Shown piece by piece: positions 8,331 through 18,277 of a stretch of DNA of 51,767 bases. This DNA comes from Amycolatopsis anabasis. Lineage in GTDB: Bacteria > Actinomycetota > Actinomycetes > Mycobacteriales > Pseudonocardiaceae. A program made the translations under genes and the position numbers. The stretch spans positions 1 through 51,767 of the forward strand of contig NZ_VTHK01000059.1 of NCBI RefSeq assembly GCF_009765355.1. Reading direction: 5' to 3'. Below the pieces are notes generated by a model that was given only the letters and a program-made list of their open reading frames with translations, did not search any database and was not told the DNA's origin. Numbering within the stretch: position 1 is the first letter of the stretch; each line of letters opens with the position of its first letter.

Positions 8331-8906
8331 TCAGAGCAGGTCGGCGAAAACGACCGAAACGGCGAACGGATCGGAGACGGCCAGGCTACCCGCGCTCACC
8401 CCGGCTGAGGCATAAGCCCTGGTCGTGGGGTCGAGACGGTAGCGGAACACCGCCATCTGGTCCGCACCGTCCGCGGCATTCTCGATGCGCCAGAAGTGCC
8501 GGACCCCGGCGGCGGCGTACTCGGCCGGTTTGTCGGTCTGGTCGGCGGTCACGGAACCAGGGGACATCACCTCGACGACCAGCAAGCAGTGCTCCGGCCG
8601 CAGAACCGCATCGTCCGCCAGCGAGGCCTCGTACACCACGATGTCCGGTCGGCGGTTCAACAGCGGAACATCCCGCAACCGAAGATCCACGTCCGTCGCG
8701 ACCAGGAACCGATCACCACACGCATCTTCGAGAACATTGGCCAGTCGCCGGGCGACGATCTGGTGCGCTCGGCGCGGCGCGGGGTTCACGACGATGGCTC
8801 CATCAACGATCTCGATGCGACGGCAGACCTCTTCAGGCAGCGCTTCGTAATCGGCGGCGCTCAGGCCCTGGGGCTGGAGCACCATCCAATCGGGCAACGC
8901 GGTCAT
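8331..8906 (-). CDS. Uma2 family endonuclease-fold protein
   Basis: A 191-residue protein of the Uma2 (former DUF820) family, a PD-(D/E)XK nuclease fold common in Actinobacteria and Cyanobacteria and often found as scattered single genes. Visible motifs: RRIEIVDGAIVVNPAPRRAH (near residue 29), RRPDIVVYE with the first acidic residue, LLVVEVMSPGS with the second acidic position, and D..DKPAEYAAAGVRHFWRI with the conserved Lys. The nuclease-site residues are therefore all present. Biological role is unknown for most members. It is convergent with the LysE cluster and shows no operon partner. Confidence 0.82.
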   Translation of the reverse strand: MTALPDWMVLQPQGLSAADYEALPEEVCRRIEIVDGAIVVNPAPRRAHQIVARRLANVLEDACGDRFLVATDVDLRLRDVPLLNRRPDIVVYEASLADDAVLRPEHCLLVVEVMSPGSVTADQTDKPAEYAAAGVRHFWRIENAADGADQMAVFRYRLDPTTRAYASAGVSAGSLAVSDPFAVSVVFADLL

Positions 8907-8964
8907 CGGAACCCCAAACGTCGTGCGTACGCCTGAGGATACCGTTCATACCGTCCATACCGCG

Positions 8965-10239
8965 TCAGGAGCGCTCGGGGTCGGTGGCGACGCGTTCGAT
9001 GCGGGCGCCGAGGCGGTTGAGGTTCTCCACCAGGTTCGGGTAGCCGCGGTCGATGTGGAACACGTCCCACACCTCGGTGACGCCGTCCGCGCACAGCCCG
9101 GCCAGCACCAGCCCGGCGCCCGCGCGGATGTCCGAGGCCCACACCGGGGCGCTGGACAGCGAGTCGACCCCGCGCACCACCGCGTGGTGGCCGTCGGTCC
9201 GCGCGTCCGCGCCGAGCCGGACCATCTCCTCGATGAACCGGAACCGCGCCTCGTACACGTTCTCGGTGATCATCGAGGTGCCCTCGGACACCGCGGACAG
9301 CGCCACGGCGAACGGCTGCAGGTCGGTGGCGAAACCCGGGTAGGGCAGGGTCACGAAGTCGACCGACTTCGGCCGGTCGTTCTGCACCACGCGGAAACCG
9401 GTGCCGTCGAAGGCGGTCACGTCCGCCCCCGCGAGCCGGAGCTTGTCCAGGACCAGGTCGAGGTGGTGCGGGTTGACGCCCCGCACGGTCACGTCGCCCC
9501 GGGTCATGGCGGCGGCGAACGCCCAGGTCGCGCCCACGATCCGGTCGCCGATCACCCGGTGCTCGGTCGGGTGCAGCGAGTCGACGCCGTGCACGGTCAG
9601 CGTCGACGTGCCCAGCCCTTCGATCTTGGCGCCCATCTCGATGAGCATCGTGCAGATGTCGACCAGTTCCGGTTCGCGCGCCGCGTTGTCGATGACCGTG
9701 GTGCCTTCGGCGAGCACCGCGGCCATCAGGATGTTCTCGGTCGCGCCGACGCTCGGGAAGTCCAGCCAGATCTGCGCGCCCCGCAACTCGTCGGCCTTCG
9801 CGACCACGCAGCCGTGCTCGATCGTGCTCGTCGCGCCGAGCGCCCGCAACCCGCTCTGGTGCATGTCCAGCGGCCGCTGGCCGATCGCGTCCCCGCCCGG
9901 CAGCGCCACCACGGCCTGCTTCAACCGGCCCACCAGCGGCCCCAGCACGCACACCGACGCCCGCAGCTTGCCCATCGCGGGCGAGTCGGCGCGGTGCGAC
10001 AGCTCGGCCGGGGTGGTGATCGTCGCGGTGTCCTCGTCCAGGACGACCTCGCAACCCACGCTGCGCAGCACGTCCGCCATCAGCGGAACGTCCAGGATCT
10101 GCGGGCAGTTGGTGATGGTCGTGGTGCCTTCGGCGAGCAACGCCGCCGCCATCAGCTTGAGAACGCTGTTCTTCGCCCCCACGACGTCGACTTCGCCGAC
10201 CAACCGTGCCCCGCCATGCACGTCGAAGTGCTCGCTCAT
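8965..10239 (-). CDS. murA: UDP-N-acetylglucosamine 1-carboxyvinyltransferase (MurA)
   Basis: First committed enzyme of peptidoglycan synthesis: it transfers enolpyruvate from PEP to UDP-GlcNAc in the cytosol. The 424-residue length and the EPSP-synthase-like double domain are normal, with GAKNSVLKLMAAALLAEG at 21-38 at the PEP site. The catalytic loop reads LPGGDAIGQRPLDMH, with Asp117 where most bacteria have the Cys that fosfomycin alkylates (Cys115 in E. coli). Asp at this position is known in M. tuberculosis and keeps the enzyme active but fosfomycin-resistant. Start ATG (MSEHFDVHGG). In mycobacteria murA also lies near the atp genes, as here. Confidence 0.96.
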   Translation of the reverse strand: MSEHFDVHGGARLVGEVDVVGAKNSVLKLMAAALLAEGTTTITNCPQILDVPLMADVLRSVGCEVVLDEDTATITTPAELSHRADSPAMGKLRASVCVLGPLVGRLKQAVVALPGGDAIGQRPLDMHQSGLRALGATSTIEHGCVVAKADELRGAQIWLDFPSVGATENILMAAVLAEGTTVIDNAAREPELVDICTMLIEMGAKIEGLGTSTLTVHGVDSLHPTEHRVIGDRIVGATWAFAAAMTRGDVTVRGVNPHHLDLVLDKLRLAGADVTAFDGTGFRVVQNDRPKSVDFVTLPYPGFATDLQPFAVALSAVSEGTSMITENVYEARFRFIEEMVRLGADARTDGHHAVVRGVDSLSSAPVWASDIRAGAGLVLAGLCADGVTEVWDVFHIDRGYPNLVENLNRLGARIERVATDPERS

Positions 10240-10383
10240 GGACGCACATCATGCCTGCCGTCCCCGGCACGCGATCAAAGGGGGATGACTAGCCGGAAAC
10301 CGGCGACATTCGGCGGAAAAAGTGAAACGCGGCAAGCTTCGGTGACGATATAACTCGTTGGGCGCGAACCGCGCCGGAAAGTG

Positions 10384-10530
10384 TCAGCCACCGTCCTGAG
10401 TGGCCCACCAGCGTTCGTAATCGATCTCGAGTTTGTGGTCCTGGCCCGGATCGACGTCCTGCGTGGTGACCAACTGTTCCGGCCGGATCCGCTCCGGAAG
10501 CGCCTGCCAGCGCTGCGAAGGCTCGGTCAT
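10384..10530 (-). CDS. Small conserved-looking protein, 48 residues (paralogue of next)
   Basis: Too short for routine gene finding but convincing by comparison. The 48-residue product starts MTEPSQRWQALPERIRPEQL and ends with EIDYERWWATQDGG. Aligned with the 55-residue neighbour just upstream it shares the pattern QRWQxLPER(I/V)xPEQ, then a Pro, then EID(Y/L)ERYW/WW. The start ATG is 1 bp beyond the neighbour's stop, so the two are co-translated. The product is acidic and aromatic-rich at the C-terminus, with no signal peptide or Cys. I do not recognise a function; a small regulatory or structural protein seems more likely than a RiPP precursor, since no modifying enzyme is nearby. Confidence 0.7.
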   Translation of the reverse strand: MTEPSQRWQALPERIRPEQLVTTQDVDPGQDHKLEIDYERWWATQDGG

Positions 10531-10531
10531 G

Positions 10532-10699
10532 TCAGATCCCCAGGACGCCGACGGTGCGGTTGAGCCAGTACCGCTCCAGGTCGATCTCGGGAGTCGAGTC
10601 GAGCCCCGGTTCGGTGGGATGGCTCATGGTCATCTGTTCGGGGAGCACCCGCTCGGGCAGGTGCTGCCAGCGCTGCTCCCGCTCCAGCTCCTCGTCCAT
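10532..10699 (-). CDS. Small conserved-looking protein, 55 residues (paralogue of previous)
   Basis: A 55-residue product beginning MDEELEREQRWQHLPERVLP and containing PEIDLERYW near its end, clearly related to the 48-residue protein encoded just downstream. I chose the inner ATG because GGAAGG lies directly upstream; an in-frame ATG six codons earlier (10717) is possible. Both genes sit between DUF2550 and murA on the same strand, in a position where the mycobacterial order has a different gene. A tandem duplication kept in frame and in order suggests selection for both copies. Function unknown. Confidence 0.7.
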   Translation of the reverse strand: MDEELEREQRWQHLPERVLPEQMTMSHPTEPGLDSTPEIDLERYWLNRTVGVLGI

Positions 10700-10747
10700 G
10701 CCTTCCACGGTACGCATTTCGGCAGCCGGGCGCGGTAACGAAAGCGT

Positions 10748-11182
10748 TCAGCTCGCGCGCGGGAGGCGGCGGCCGGGAGGGGCCGATTCGAGCCAGGAGA
10801 GGAAACCGGTCAGCGCGCCGGGGCCCATGGCGATCTCGATGGCCTCCTGGCGGTCCGATTCGCACCGCAGCACCGTGGAACCGGCCGGGACCGCGTAGGA
10901 CTCCGTACCGGTCGGATCGCGGCGGTCGGCGATGTTCAGGGCCTCGCGTTCGAACACGCGGTCCGGGCCGGTGCGCAGGCTCCAGACCCGGTACCACGCG
11001 AAATCGTCGCCCTCGTAACGGCCGATGCCCAGATGCCAGCCCTCACGGGCGTTGTCCGGGCGCCAGCGCAGGGCCACGCTGACGCCACCGTTCTTGCGCA
11101 TGCGCACCCAGCGCATCGAGTACCACAGCGCGAGCAGCGCGAGGACAAGCAGGAGCCCTAGAACCACCACGGTCACCACCAC
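10748..11182 (-). CDS. DUF2550 domain-containing membrane protein
   Basis: A 144-residue protein with one N-terminal membrane anchor (VVVLGLLLVLALLALWYSM) and a cytosolic domain containing RMRKNGGVSVALRWR, GWHLGIGRYEGDDFAWYRV and a C-terminal ALTGFLSWLESAPPGRR. This matches the DUF2550 family, the gene that follows atpC in mycobacteria (Rv1312 in M. tuberculosis). It begins 21 bp after atpC on the same strand and probably belongs to the atp transcript. Role unknown; its fixed position suggests a link with ATP synthase or the cell envelope. Confidence 0.85.
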   Translation of the reverse strand: MVVTVVVLGLLLVLALLALWYSMRWVRMRKNGGVSVALRWRPDNAREGWHLGIGRYEGDDFAWYRVWSLRTGPDRVFEREALNIADRRDPTGTESYAVPAGSTVLRCESDRQEAIEIAMGPGALTGFLSWLESAPPGRRLPRAS

Positions 11183-11203
11183 GGCCGGCCCCCGCTCGTC
11201 CGG

Positions 11204-11569
11204 CTAGGCCGACTGCCCGGCGGCGCGGAGCCTGGCGCTCGCTCTGGTCCGCTCGGCCTCGTCGTCGGCGGTCAACGCCGCCTTGGCCTCCGCCACGTCG
11301 ATCTCCTCGGCGAGTTCGGCGGACTCGGCCAGTACGCTGACCCCGTCCCCGGTGACCGACAGGAAACCGCCGTGCACCGCGGCGCAGAACGTCTCGCCGT
11401 CGGTGGTCGTCACCTTGACCACGCCACCCTCGACGAGCTGGCCGAGAACCGGCTCATGACCAGGGAGGATGCCGATCTCGCCCTCGGTGGTCTGGGCCAC
11501 CACGAAAGTGGCCTTGCCCGACCAGAGGCGGCGCTCGACGGCGACAAGCTCGACGGAAATCTCAGCCAC
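11204..11569 (-). CDS. atpC: ATP synthase epsilon subunit
   Basis: Central-stalk subunit that couples rotation and restrains ATP hydrolysis. I place the start at GTG (VAEISVELV) at 11569 because AAGGAG lies 6 nt upstream; an earlier in-frame ATG would read through that ribosome site. The 121-residue product has the beta-sandwich signature EGEIGILPGHEPVLGQL and a short C-terminal helical part (AEEIDVAEAKAALTADDEAERTR). Last subunit gene of the operon, separated from atpD by about 110 bp containing a strong hairpin. Confidence 0.93.
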   Translation of the reverse strand: MAEISVELVAVERRLWSGKATFVVAQTTEGEIGILPGHEPVLGQLVEGGVVKVTTTDGETFCAAVHGGFLSVTGDGVSVLAESAELAEEIDVAEAKAALTADDEAERTRASARLRAAGQSA

Positions 11570-11632
11570 GTAGCTCTCCTTCACCTCGGGCGCTTGATAT
11601 GAGTGTAGATGGTCCCACCGCGATTATTCCAA

Positions 11633-11672
11633 CGGCGGGGCCGAAGTCCACTAAGGACAGTCGGCCCCGCCG
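11633..11672 (-). terminator. Intercistronic hairpin between atpD and atpC
   Basis: Perfect 12-bp arms at 11633-11644 and 11661-11672 (CGGCGGGGCCGA and its complement) enclose a loop that can itself pair (GTCC/GGAC). It begins 11 bp beyond the atpD stop on the minus strand. There is no T-tract after it, so partial termination or mRNA processing that lowers atpC output is more likely than full termination. Confidence 0.6.
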
Positions 11673-11682
11673 CTGGTCAGGC

Positions 11683-13107
11683 TCACTTCTTGGTGATTTC
11701 CTTGTACTTCTTCTCCAGGTCGTCCAGACCACCGATACCCAGGAACGCCTGCTCCGGGTAGTGGTCGAAGTCGCCCTTGGCGATCTTGTCGAACGCCTCG
11801 ATGGTCTCCGACAGCGGCACCGTGGAACCCGGGATCTGGGTGAAGGTCTCGGCCACGAGCATGTTCTGGGAGAGGAACCGCTCGATCCGGCGAGCCCGCT
11901 GCACGGTGAGCTTGTCCTCCTCGGACAGCTCGTCCATACCCATGATCGCGATGATGTCCTGCAGTTCCTTGTACTTCTGCAGGATCCGGATGACCTCGGA
12001 GGCGACCCGGTAGTGCTCCTCGCCGACGATGCCCGGCTGGAGGATCGTCGAGGTCGAGGCCAGCGGGTCCACCGCCGGGAAGATGCCCTTCTGGAACACC
12101 GACCGGGAAAGCTCGGTGGTGGCGTCCAGGTGCGCGAAGGTGGTCGCGGGCGCCGGGTCGGTGTAGTCGTCCGCGGGCACGTAGATCGCCTGCATCGAGG
12201 TGATCGACCGGCCCTTGGTCGAGGTGATCCGCTCCTGCAGCTCACCCATCTCGTCGGCCAGCGTCGGCTGGTAACCCACCGCCGAAGGCATCCGGCCCAG
12301 CAGGGTGGACACCTCGGAACCGGCCTGGGTGAACCGGAAGATGTTGTCGACGAACAGCAGCACGTCCTGGTTCTGCACATCGCGGAAGTACTCCGCCATG
12401 GTCAGCGCGGACAGGGCGACCCGCATACGGGTGCCCGGCGGCTCGTCCATCTGCCCGAACACGAGCGCGGTGTCGTTGATGACGCCGTCCTCGCTCATCT
12501 CCAGGAAGAGGTCGGTGCCCTCACGGGTGCGCTCGCCGACCCCGGCGAACACCGAGGTGCCACCGAAGTTCTTGGCGACACGGGTGATCATCTCCTTGAT
12601 GAGCACCGTCTTGCCCACGCCGGCGCCGCCGAACAGGCCGATCTTGCCACCCTGCACGTACGGGGTGAGCAGGTCGATGACCTTCAGGCCGGTCTCCAGC
12701 ATCTGGGTCCGGCCCTCGAGCTGGTCGAACGCCGGCGGCTTGCGGTGGATGCCCCACCGCTCCAGGTCGGCGCCGTAGCCGGGCTCGTCGAGGCAGTCGC
12801 CGAGCGCGTTGTAGACGTGGCCCTTGACCTTCTCGCCCACCGGGACGGAGATCGCCGCGCCGGTGTCGGTGACCTCGGCGCCGCGGACCAGGCCGTCCTC
12901 CGGCTGCAGCGAAATGGTCCGGACCAGGTTGTCCCCCAGGTGCTGGGCGACCTCGAGGGTCACGGTCTTGCGGAGCTCCTCGAAGCCGATCTCCACCTTG
13001 AGGGCGTTGAACAGCTCGGGGATCGCGCCGCGCGGGAACTCGACGTCGACGACCGGGCCGGTCACCGAGACAATGCGCCCCTTGAGAGCGGGTTCAGTCG
13101 TAGTCAT
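11683..13107 (-). CDS. atpD: ATP synthase beta subunit
   Basis: Catalytic subunit of F1, 474 residues. Walker A is GGAGVGKT at 160-167, the catalytic Glu is in GERTREG at 191-197, and Walker B is in DVLLFVDNIFRFTQAG. The C-terminal domain has DELSEEDKLTVQRARRIERFLSQ, the DELSEED lever that contacts gamma and epsilon. Its ATG overlaps the atpG stop (ATGA), giving coupled translation within atpBEFHAGDC. Confidence 0.98.
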   Translation of the reverse strand: MTTTEPALKGRIVSVTGPVVDVEFPRGAIPELFNALKVEIGFEELRKTVTLEVAQHLGDNLVRTISLQPEDGLVRGAEVTDTGAAISVPVGEKVKGHVYNALGDCLDEPGYGADLERWGIHRKPPAFDQLEGRTQMLETGLKVIDLLTPYVQGGKIGLFGGAGVGKTVLIKEMITRVAKNFGGTSVFAGVGERTREGTDLFLEMSEDGVINDTALVFGQMDEPPGTRMRVALSALTMAEYFRDVQNQDVLLFVDNIFRFTQAGSEVSTLLGRMPSAVGYQPTLADEMGELQERITSTKGRSITSMQAIYVPADDYTDPAPATTFAHLDATTELSRSVFQKGIFPAVDPLASTSTILQPGIVGEEHYRVASEVIRILQKYKELQDIIAIMGMDELSEEDKLTVQRARRIERFLSQNMLVAETFTQIPGSTVPLSETIEAFDKIAKGDFDHYPEQAFLGIGGLDDLEKKYKEITKK

Positions 13108-14042
13108 CAGTCATCACTTCCTGCAGCGGCGAGTGCGTTAGCCCCACCGACGATTTCGCTGATCTCCTGGGTGATCTGGGCCTGGCGGGCCTGGTTCGCC
13201 AGCCTGCTGTAGGTCTCCACCAGCTCGCTCGCGTTGTCCGAGGCCGCCTTCATCGCGGTCCGCCGCGCGGCCAGCTCGGAGGCGGCCGACTCCAGCAGCG
13301 CCGCGAAGATCCGCGTCTTGATGTACTTGGGCAGCAGCGCCGAGAGCAGCCTGTCCGCGCTGGGCTCGAAGTCGTAGGTCGGCGGCAGCACGTCCGGCTG
13401 CTCCTCCGAGTACTCGACCTCCAGCGGCGCGATCCGCCTGGCGACCGGGGTCTGGGTGAGCATCGACTTGAACTCGGTGTAGACGATGTGCAATTCGTCC
13501 ACGCCGAGGACGCCGTCCTCGCCCGGGCCGTCGCCCTCGTCGTCCGCACCGGCCAGGAACGCCTTGACCAGGGTGTCGCCCACCTCGGACGCGTTCTCGT
13601 AGTGCGGCACCTGGGTGAACCCGGCCCAGCTGTCCGTGACCTCGCGGCCGCGGAAGCTGTAGTAGTTCAGGCCCTTGCCACCGATCACGTACAGCACGGG
13701 CGTCTTGCCCTGCTCCCGCAGCAGCGACAGCAGTTCCTCGGTCACCCGCAGCGCGTTGGTGTTGTACCCACCGCACTGGCCCTTGTCGCTGGTCACGACC
13801 AGGACCGCGGCCCGCTTCGGGTTCGCCCGCTCCACCAGCAACGGGTCGTCCAGATTGGACGCCGCGCCGGCGAGCGCGGACAGGACGTTCGTGATCTCCT
13901 CCGCGTACGGACGAGAGGCCTCCATCCGGGCCCGCGCCTTGCCGATCCGCGAGGTGGCGATGAGCTCCATCGCCTTGGTGATCTTGCCGATCGACTTGGT
14001 CGCGCGGACCTTCTGCCGGAGTTCGCGCAGCTGTGCGGCCAT
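13107..14042 (-). CDS. atpG: ATP synthase gamma subunit
   Basis: Rotor shaft of F1, 311 residues. N-terminal MAAQLRELRQKVRATKSIGKITKAMELIATSRIGKA and the C-terminal helix SELVETYSRLANQARQAQITQEISEIVGGANAL form the coiled coil inside the alpha/beta ring. An acidic insertion near residues 165-178 (AGADDEGDGPGEDGVLG) resembles the gamma-loop insertion known from mycobacteria, which damps ATP hydrolysis; that functional parallel is inference. Located between atpA (11 bp) and atpD (4-bp overlap). Confidence 0.97.
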   Translation of the reverse strand: MAAQLRELRQKVRATKSIGKITKAMELIATSRIGKARARMEASRPYAEEITNVLSALAGAASNLDDPLLVERANPKRAAVLVVTSDKGQCGGYNTNALRVTEELLSLLREQGKTPVLYVIGGKGLNYYSFRGREVTDSWAGFTQVPHYENASEVGDTLVKAFLAGADDEGDGPGEDGVLGVDELHIVYTEFKSMLTQTPVARRIAPLEVEYSEEQPDVLPPTYDFEPSADRLLSALLPKYIKTRIFAALLESAASELAARRTAMKAASDNASELVETYSRLANQARQAQITQEISEIVGGANALAAAGSDD

Positions 14043-14053
14043 CTAGGGAACCA

Positions 14054-15697
<1,644 letters not shown>

Positions 15698-15758
15698 GTC
15701 GTTCCCGCTCTCGCTTCGTTCTTGCCAGTGTGCAAAGTCTGTTGTGACGTCGTGGCCA

Positions 15759-16580
15759 TCAGCTCGCCAGCCGCTTGCGCAGCGCCTCGATCTGACCCGC
15801 CGTGCTGCCGTCGATCACCTCGTCGCCCACCCGGACGACGAGCCCGCCGCCGAGGCGGGGCTCGATCTCGACGTGCAGGACGATCGGCCGGCCGTAGATG
15901 CCGCTGAGCTTCTCGGCCAGCGTCGCCTGCTGCTCCGCGGACAACGGCGCCGCGCTGGTCACGTGGGCGACCGAACGCTCCCGCCGCTGCGCGGCGAGCC
16001 GCACCAGCTCGTCCAGGCCGCGGCCGACGCCGCGGCCCCGCTGGCGCAGGATGACCTGTTCGGCCAGGGCTTCGGTGACCACGTCCACCTTGTCGGCGAA
16101 CAGGCCGCGCACCAGGTTCCGCTTCGCCTCCGCGGGCGCCGCCTGCTCGGACAGGGCACGATCCAGTTCCGGCTCTGCTGCCACGATACGGGCAATCCGG
16201 AACAACTCGTCCTCGACGGTGTCCAGGTTGCCGGTCTTCTCGGCGCTGGTCAGCAGGGCGGACCGGCCGAGCGACTCGAGGCCGTCGAGCAGTTCGCGCG
16301 GGCTGGACCACCGGCTGGTGACCACGGTGTCGAGCACGGTCAGCGCCGGCTCGGAGAGCTTGCCCTCCAGCAGCGATCGGACCAGCCGCTTCCGGGACTC
16401 CGGCACGGCCGAGGCGTCCGCGACCGCGCGGCGCAGCCCGATCTCCCTGGTCAGCAAGGTGACCACGGAGAACAGCTCCGCACCGACGGCGGCCGGATCG
16501 GCACCCGCGTCACCGAGTACCTCGCCGAGACGGTTCTCGGCGAGGCCGAGCGACTCACGGCTCGCAGCATGCAGCGTCAT
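15759..16580 (-). CDS. atpH: ATP synthase delta subunit
   Basis: Peripheral-stalk protein joining the b subunits to the top of F1. At 273 residues it is about 90 longer than E. coli delta, as is usual in Actinobacteria, where an extra N-terminal repeat of the domain is present. The C-terminus (GRPIVLHVEIEPRLGGGLVVRVGDEVIDGSTAGQIEALRKRL) is the conserved OSCP/delta signature. It is separate from atpF, unlike the mycobacterial b-delta fusion. The ATG lies 6 bp downstream of the atpF stop. Confidence 0.95.
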   Translation of the reverse strand: MTLHAASRESLGLAENRLGEVLGDAGADPAAVGAELFSVVTLLTREIGLRRAVADASAVPESRKRLVRSLLEGKLSEPALTVLDTVVTSRWSSPRELLDGLESLGRSALLTSAEKTGNLDTVEDELFRIARIVAAEPELDRALSEQAAPAEAKRNLVRGLFADKVDVVTEALAEQVILRQRGRGVGRGLDELVRLAAQRRERSVAHVTSAAPLSAEQQATLAEKLSGIYGRPIVLHVEIEPRLGGGLVVRVGDEVIDGSTAGQIEALRKRLAS

Positions 16581-16586
16581 CAGGAT

Positions 16587-17138
16587 CTACTTCCCCGCTC
16601 CGTTAGCACCGGACCCGAGCTCGGCGAGGAACCGGTCGACCGTGCCGAGGCGGCGTGCCTCGTCCTCGAGCGACTCGCCGACGATCCGGCTGGCCAGCTC
16701 CACCGAGTTGCGGCCGAGTTCGGCCCGGAGCTCGGCGACGATCTGCGCCTTCTGCGCCTGCAGCGAGGCCTCGCCCTGGGCGATGATCCGCTGGGACTCC
16801 TCCTCGGCCTGGGCCCGCAGCTCTTCCTTGATCTGCTCGGCCTCCAGGCGGGCGTCGTCCCGGATCTTGGCGGCCTCGGCCCGGGCTTCGGCCAGCTGGG
16901 CGCGGTACTTCTCCAGCGCCTCCTCGGCCTCGGCCTGTGCCTTCTCCGCCTTCTCGATCCCGCCCTCGATCTTCTCGGTCCGCTCCTGGTAGAGCGCCTC
17001 GAAGCGCGGCACGGCGTACTTCTTGAGCAGCCAGATCAGCACGATGAAGGCGATGAACCCGATGATCATCTCGGGGTAGTGCGGGATGATCGGGTTCGGC
17101 TGCTCCTCAGCGGCCAGCACCAGTTGGCTATTCACCAC
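16587..17138 (-). CDS. atpF: ATP synthase b subunit
   Basis: Peripheral-stalk subunit, 183 residues: one N-terminal membrane helix (EMIIGFIAFIVLIWLLKKYAVPRF) and a long charged, Ala/Glu-rich coiled coil that reaches up F1. The GTG start at 17138 has AAGGAG 5 nt upstream; a second GTG codon follows directly and could also be used. No fusion to delta is present. Confidence 0.95.
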   Translation of the reverse strand: MVNSQLVLAAEEQPNPIIPHYPEMIIGFIAFIVLIWLLKKYAVPRFEALYQERTEKIEGGIEKAEKAQAEAEEALEKYRAQLAEARAEAAKIRDDARLEAEQIKEELRAQAEEESQRIIAQGEASLQAQKAQIVAELRAELGRNSVELASRIVGESLEDEARRLGTVDRFLAELGSGANGAGK

Positions 17139-17167
17139 GACGTCTCCTTAAGCGATGAGCGGTTAAC

Positions 17168-17428
17168 TCAGGCGTTGGAGGCGATGAAGTAGATGACGAT
17201 ACCGATCAGGGCGAGCACCTCGGTCAGCACGAACGTGGTGAAGCCCTGGTTCATCAGCTTGCCCTGGGCCTCCGGCTGACGGGCGGTGCCGTTGATGACC
17301 GCGGCGAAGATCAGACCCACACCGATACCGGGGCCGATGGCGCCGAGGCCGTAACCGATGGCGGCGAGACCCGGGTTGATGTTGCCCGCGGTCTCGGCGG
17401 CCTGCGCAAGAACGTTGCTCACTTGCAT
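17168..17428 (-). CDS. atpE: ATP synthase c subunit
   Basis: Rotor-ring proteolipid of 86 residues with two membrane helices around a polar loop (NGTARQPEAQGKL). The first helix carries the glycine-rich packing motif GYGLGAIGPGIGVGLIF. The ion-carrying carboxylate is Glu70 in FVLTEVLALIG on helix 2. No sodium-type ligands are evident, so proton coupling is expected. It is the second gene of the operon, 54 bp after atpB. Confidence 0.96.
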   Translation of the reverse strand: MQVSNVLAQAAETAGNINPGLAAIGYGLGAIGPGIGVGLIFAAVINGTARQPEAQGKLMNQGFTTFVLTEVLALIGIVIYFIASNA

Positions 17429-17482
17429 TTCCCTTCCAACTCGGTCCGCAACTACGCGGATCGGGGGCTTGTGTTTTTCCTT

Positions 17483-18277
17483 TTAGTGGTCCGACGCCAG
17501 CGCGGCGCCGATGTAACCCGCCGCGAGGGTCGCGAAAATGTAGGCCTGCAGCACCTGGATGAACGCTTCCAGGAAGGTCATCAGGATGGCGGCCAGGAAG
17601 GCGACGATCGAGACCGGCTTCAGCCCGGCGCTCGCCTCGGTCAGCAGGTAGCTGCCGCCCATGGCGAACACCCCGATGATGAGGTGCCCGGCGAACATGG
17701 CGGCGAAAACCCGGATGGCGAGCGTGAGCGGGTTCAGGAAGAACTTCTCGGCGAACTCGATCAGCGCGAAGAGCGGCAGCACGAACACCGGCACACCGGG
17801 GGGCGCGAGGCTCTTCTTGAAGTAGCCGCCCAATCCGTGCCGCTTGATGCCCACGTAGTGGTAGACGGGGTAGACCACGAGCACCGACAGCGCGATCGGG
17901 AAGCCGAAATGCGACATCGAGGGGAACTGGATGACCGGGATGATCCCGAAGATGTTGTTCACCAGAATGAAGGTGAACAATCCGAGAACAAGCGGGATAA
18001 ACGGCTTGAAGTCCTTCGCGCCGATCTGTTCCCGCGCGATGTTGTTGCGCCCGAAGTCGTAGATGGATTCCGCGATGAACTGTCCCTTGCCCGGGACGAT
18101 CGACAGCTTCCTCGACGAGAGCAGGAAGTATGCGGCGACGATGATCACCGACAGCACGATGAGCAGCATCGGCTTGGTGAAGCCCCAGTCGCCCGAGCCG
18201 AACAGCGGCGGGAGGTCGAAACTCTCGGCGCCGGGTGGCTTGAACTTGTCACCTTCGGCTAGTACCAGCGCGCCCAA
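17483..18277 (-). CDS. atpB: ATP synthase a subunit
   Basis: Stator membrane subunit forming the proton half-channels, 264 residues. The start is TTG (MGALVLAEG) with AAGGAG 5 nt upstream and no usable ATG nearby. The essential arginine is in NPLTLAIRVFAAMFAGH, and the last helix FLEAFIQVLQAYIFATLAAGYI faces the c-ring. The first gene of the subunit operon, preceded by 321 bp without a gene. Confidence 0.96.
   Translation of the reverse strand: MGALVLAEGDKFKPPGAESFDLPPLFGSGDWGFTKPMLLIVLSVIIVAAYFLLSSRKLSIVPGKGQFIAESIYDFGRNNIAREQIGAKDFKPFIPLVLGLFTFILVNNIFGIIPVIQFPSMSHFGFPIALSVLVVYPVYHYVGIKRHGLGGYFKKSLAPPGVPVFVLPLFALIEFAEKFFLNPLTLAIRVFAAMFAGHLIIGVFAMGGSYLLTEASAGLKPVSIVAFLAAILMTFLEAFIQVLQAYIFATLAAGYIGAALASDH

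Noticed and set aside
10111..10239. MurA thought inactive because the catalytic Cys is missing
   Set aside because: Asp at this position is a known functional variant in mycobacteria, so the gene is treated as intact.
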